A stretch of 51,903 nt of DNA from Streptomyces sp. CB01580 (GTDB taxonomy: Bacteria; Actinomycetota; Actinomycetes; Streptomycetales; Streptomycetaceae), in the NCBI RefSeq assembly GCF_001905795.1, contig NZ_LIXJ01000042.1, positions 1-51,903 of the forward strand, read 5' to 3'. Shown piece by piece: positions 49,796-51,903 of the stretch. The number at the start of each line of letters is the position of its first letter. Within the stretch, counting starts at the first letter, position 1. The notes below the pieces were generated by a model. It was not told where the DNA came from, searched no databases, and saw only the letters and a list, made by a program, of their open reading frames with translations. A program made the position numbers and the translations under genes.

Positions 49796-51481
49796 TTGAG
49801 TCATCCGCACCCCGAACTCGGCGCCCCGCCGAAGCTCCCCAAGGGCGGCCTCCGTGTCACCCCGCTCGGTGGCCTCGGTGAGATCGGCCGCAACATGACG
49901 GTCTTCGAGTTCGACGGCCGTCTGCTCATCGTCGACTGCGGTGTCCTCTTCCCCGAGGAGGAGCAGCCCGGAGTCGACCTGATCCTGCCGGACTTCACCA
50001 CGATCCGGGACCGCCTCGACGAGGTCGAGGGGATCATCCTGACGCACGGCCACGAGGACCACATCGGTGGTGTCCCGTATCTGCTGCGCCTGAAGCCGGA
50101 CATCCCCCTCATCGGTTCCAAGCTGACCCTCGCACTGATCGAGGCGAAGCTGCAGGAGCACCGCATCCGCCCGTACACGCTCGAGGTCGAGGAGGGCCGG
50201 CGCGAGCGCATCGGCGTCTTCGACTGCGAGTTCGTCGCGGTCAACCACTCCATCCCGGACGCCCTCGCGGTCGCCATCCGCACGCCTGCGGGCATGGCCG
50301 TCGCGACCGGCGACTTCAAGATGGACCAGCTCCCGCTGGACGGCCGGCTCACCGACCTGCACGCGTTCGCCCGGTTGAGCGAGGAGGGCATCGACCTGCT
50401 GCTCTCCGACTCGACCAACGCGGAGGTCCCCGGCTTCGTGCCGCCCGAGCGGGACATCTCCAACGTCCTGCGCACGGTCTTCGCCAACGCCCACAAGCGC
50501 ATCATCGTGGCGAGCTTCGCCAGCCATGTGCACCGCATCCAGCAGATCCTCGACGCCGCCCACGAGTACGGCCGCCGGGTCGCCTTCGTCGGGCGCTCGA
50601 TGGTGCGCAACATGGGCATCGCCCGCGACCTGGGCTATCTGAAGGTCCCCGCGGGCCTGGTGGTCGACGTCAAGACCCTCGACGACCTGCCCGACGACGA
50701 GGTCGTGCTGGTCTGTACGGGGTCCCAGGGCGAGCCGATGGCCGCCCTGTCCCGCATGGCCAACCGTGACCACCAGATCCGGATCGTCCAGGGCGACACC
50801 GTGATCCTGGCGTCGTCGCTGATCCCGGGCAACGAGAACGCGGTCTACCGCGTGATCAACGGTCTGAGCCGCTGGGGCGCCAACGTGGTCCACAAGGGCA
50901 ACGCCAAGGTGCACGTCTCCGGGCACGCCTCGGCCGGCGAGCTGCTGTACTTCTACAACATCTGCAAGCCGAAGAACCTGATGCCGGTGCACGGCGAGTG
51001 GCGTCACCTCAGGGCCAACGCCGAACTCGGCGCCCTCACCGGTGTGCCCAAGGACCACATCGTCATCGCCGAGGACGGCGTCGTCGTCGACCTCGTCGAC
51101 GGCAGGGCCAGGATCGCCGGCAAGGTCCAGGCCGGTTACGTGTACGTCGACGGGCTCTCGGTCGGCGACGTCACCGAGACCTCCCTCAAGGACCGCCGCA
51201 TCCTCGGCGACGAGGGCATCATCTCGGTCTTCGTCGTCGTCGACAGCACCACCGGAAAGATCACGGGCGGTCCCTACATCCAGGCCCGCGGATCCGGCAT
51301 CGACGACTCCGCGTTCGACGCCGTCGTGCCGAAGATCGAGGACGCGCTCAACAAGTCGGCGCAGGACGGGGTGGTGGAGCCGCACCAGCTCCAGCAGCTC
51401 GTCCGCCGCTCGGTGGGGAAGTGGGTCTCGGACACCTACCGTCGGCGCCCGATGATCCTTCCCGTCGTCGTCGAGGTCTGA
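49796..51481 (+). CDS. rnj: ribonuclease J
   Basis: RNase J is a metallo-beta-lactamase family endo- and 5'-3' exoribonuclease for mRNA and rRNA processing. The 561-residue protein has the metal motif LTHGHEDHIGG (His84-His89), beta-CASP domain motifs (ASHVHRIQQILDAA, CTGSQGEPM, HVSGHASAGEL) and the C-terminal domain. The start is TTG at 49796, chosen because AAGGAGAG stands just upstream and the family start Ser-His-Pro follows. An in-frame ATG at 49739 lacks a ribosome-binding site. A 19-bp terminator follows. Confidence 0.95.
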   Translation: MSHPHPELGAPPKLPKGGLRVTPLGGLGEIGRNMTVFEFDGRLLIVDCGVLFPEEEQPGVDLILPDFTTIRDRLDEVEGIILTHGHEDHIGGVPYLLRLKPDIPLIGSKLTLALIEAKLQEHRIRPYTLEVEEGRRERIGVFDCEFVAVNHSIPDALAVAIRTPAGMAVATGDFKMDQLPLDGRLTDLHAFARLSEEGIDLLLSDSTNAEVPGFVPPERDISNVLRTVFANAHKRIIVASFASHVHRIQQILDAAHEYGRRVAFVGRSMVRNMGIARDLGYLKVPAGLVVDVKTLDDLPDDEVVLVCTGSQGEPMAALSRMANRDHQIRIVQGDTVILASSLIPGNENAVYRVINGLSRWGANVVHKGNAKVHVSGHASAGELLYFYNICKPKNLMPVHGEWRHLRANAELGALTGVPKDHIVIAEDGVVVDLVDGRARIAGKVQAGYVYVDGLSVGDVTETSLKDRRILGDEGIISVFVVVDSTTGKITGGPYIQARGSGIDDSAFDAVVPKIEDALNKSAQDGVVEPHQLQQLVRRSVGKWVSDTYRRRPMILPVVVEV

Positions 51482-51497
51482 CCGGCGCACGCGAACC

Positions 51498-51541
51498 CTG
51501 GAGCGGGGTGCCCCGATTTGCATCGGGGCACCCCGCTCCAG
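51498..51541 (+). terminator. strong hairpin terminator after rnj
   Basis: A perfect 19-bp stem (51498-51516 with 51523-51541) closes a 6-base loop, 17 bases after the rnj stop. Confidence 0.9.
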
Positions 51542-51619
51542 TACGTTTACGGCTCCGCCCGACCGCACAGCACCACGAACACCCTTGTGTCCGTGGCTCC
51601 TGCAGCGCGGCGGAATTCC

Positions 51620-51760
51620 GACTCAGAATCTCTGATAAAGTCGGGCCCGCCGAAAGGCAAAAGGCCATCCAACGGCCACCGGAATTGAAATTCGAACCGG
51701 AAACGGAACGGAAAAAGAATCTGGTAAGGTTGGAACTGCCCTTCGAGAAGGGCGGACGCG
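51620..51760 (+). other. rRNA-operon-leader-like segment without an rRNA gene
   Basis: Two imperfect repeats, AGAATCTCTGATAAAGTCGGG (51625-51645, shown here to position 51645) and its weaker copy at 51717-51737 (AGAATCTGGTAAGGTTGGA), flank an AT-rich stretch with CGCCGAAAGGCAAAAGG. From memory this is close to the leader of Streptomyces rrn operons, which carries two such boxes before 16S rRNA. A 6-bp hairpin with a CGAG loop (51738-51753) follows. After about 51760 the sequence turns G/C-rich and no longer looks like an rrn leader, and no 16S start is seen. No gene is supported between 51542 and 51903. Confidence 0.5.
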
Positions 51761-51786
51761 ACGACGGCCCGGACCTCTCCCTCTTC

Positions 51787-51830
51787 TGACGCCTCCCGGC
51801 TCCTGACGCCTCCCGGCTCCTGACGCCTCC
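51787..51830 (+). repeat. 17-base tandem repeat, 2.5 copies
   Basis: TGACGCCTCCCGGCTCC occurs at 51787-51803 and 51804-51820, with a partial third copy from 51821. The rest of the window, 51831-51903, is G/C-rich with no supported gene. Confidence 0.75.
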
Positions 51831-51903
51831 TGGGGAGGACGGACGGGGGGCACCGCCCGGGCCGGTGCGGCGGACGTGTGACGCCGGAGGCCCGGGCGGC
51901 GGG

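Noticed and set aside
51623..51853. 76-codon minus-strand frame at the window end
   Set aside because: It is Arg/Pro/Gly-rich, overlaps the leader-like sequence and the tandem repeat, and has no ribosome-binding site or family.
51542..51903. rRNA operon at the end of the window
   Set aside because: The leader-like boxes are present but the 16S 5' end and the later leader elements are not seen.

Overview
The window is high-GC actinobacterial chromosome, almost certainly Streptomyces. Third codon positions are nearly all G or C. GTG and TTG starts and ATGA start/stop overlaps are common. A type VII secretion (T7SS/ESX) locus encloses a BldB-like gene and is followed by rpsO-pnp. From memory this order matches a conserved core region of S. 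coelicolor. Nothing here looks like a prophage, an insertion sequence or a CRISPR array, and I see no tRNA or rRNA gene.

Layout. (1) 1-5.7 kb: two GNAT acetyltransferases, prolyl-tRNA synthetase (proS), then a minus-strand group made of a degenerate aminoglycoside-phosphotransferase-fold protein, a DUF4439 ferritin-like protein and a lipoprotein. (2) 5.8-13 kb: the plus-strand translation/transcription operon rimP-nusA-ylxR-infB-DUF503-rbfA-truB. (3) 13.2-18 kb: a 1253-residue protein with a trypsin-like fold and a P-loop NTPase, of unknown function and with a substituted catalytic serine, then ribF. (4) 18-24.3 kb: a minus-strand oligopeptide-type ABC transporter (binding protein, two permeases, two ATPases). 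(5) 24.4-40.8 kb: the T7SS locus, with a ParA/MinD-like ATPase carrying a long Pro/Gln-rich N-terminus, an unknown 240-residue protein, eccE, eccB, mycP, two WXG100 genes, a bldB-like gene, a probable broken gene, eccC and eccD. (6) 40.8-51.5 kb: rpsO, pnp, an M16 peptidase, dapB, a TPR-like membrane protein, a PH-domain membrane protein, a small membrane protein, thyX, dapA and RNase J. (7) 51.5-51.9 kb: the rnj terminator, then a piece resembling a Streptomyces rRNA-operon leader with no rRNA gene behind it, and a short tandem repeat.

How the genes fit together. Block 2 covers ribosome assembly (RimP, RbfA), initiation (IF2), transcription elongation (NusA) and tRNA modification (TruB). Block 6 adds S15, PNPase and RNase J, which act together in RNA turnover. 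DapA and DapB supply diaminopimelate and lysine, and ThyX supplies dTMP. The T7SS locus has the full core set (EccB, EccC, EccD, EccE, MycP, a WXG100 pair) spread over several divergent units, with a developmental regulator of the BldB type between the substrates and EccC.

The least explained items are the pseudo-protease/NTPase between truB and ribF, the phosphotransferase-fold protein that lacks its catalytic residues, three tandem overlapping mini-ORFs just before infB, the hairpin against the RNase J ribosome binding site, the palindrome at the bldB promoter, and the orphan rRNA-leader-like segment.
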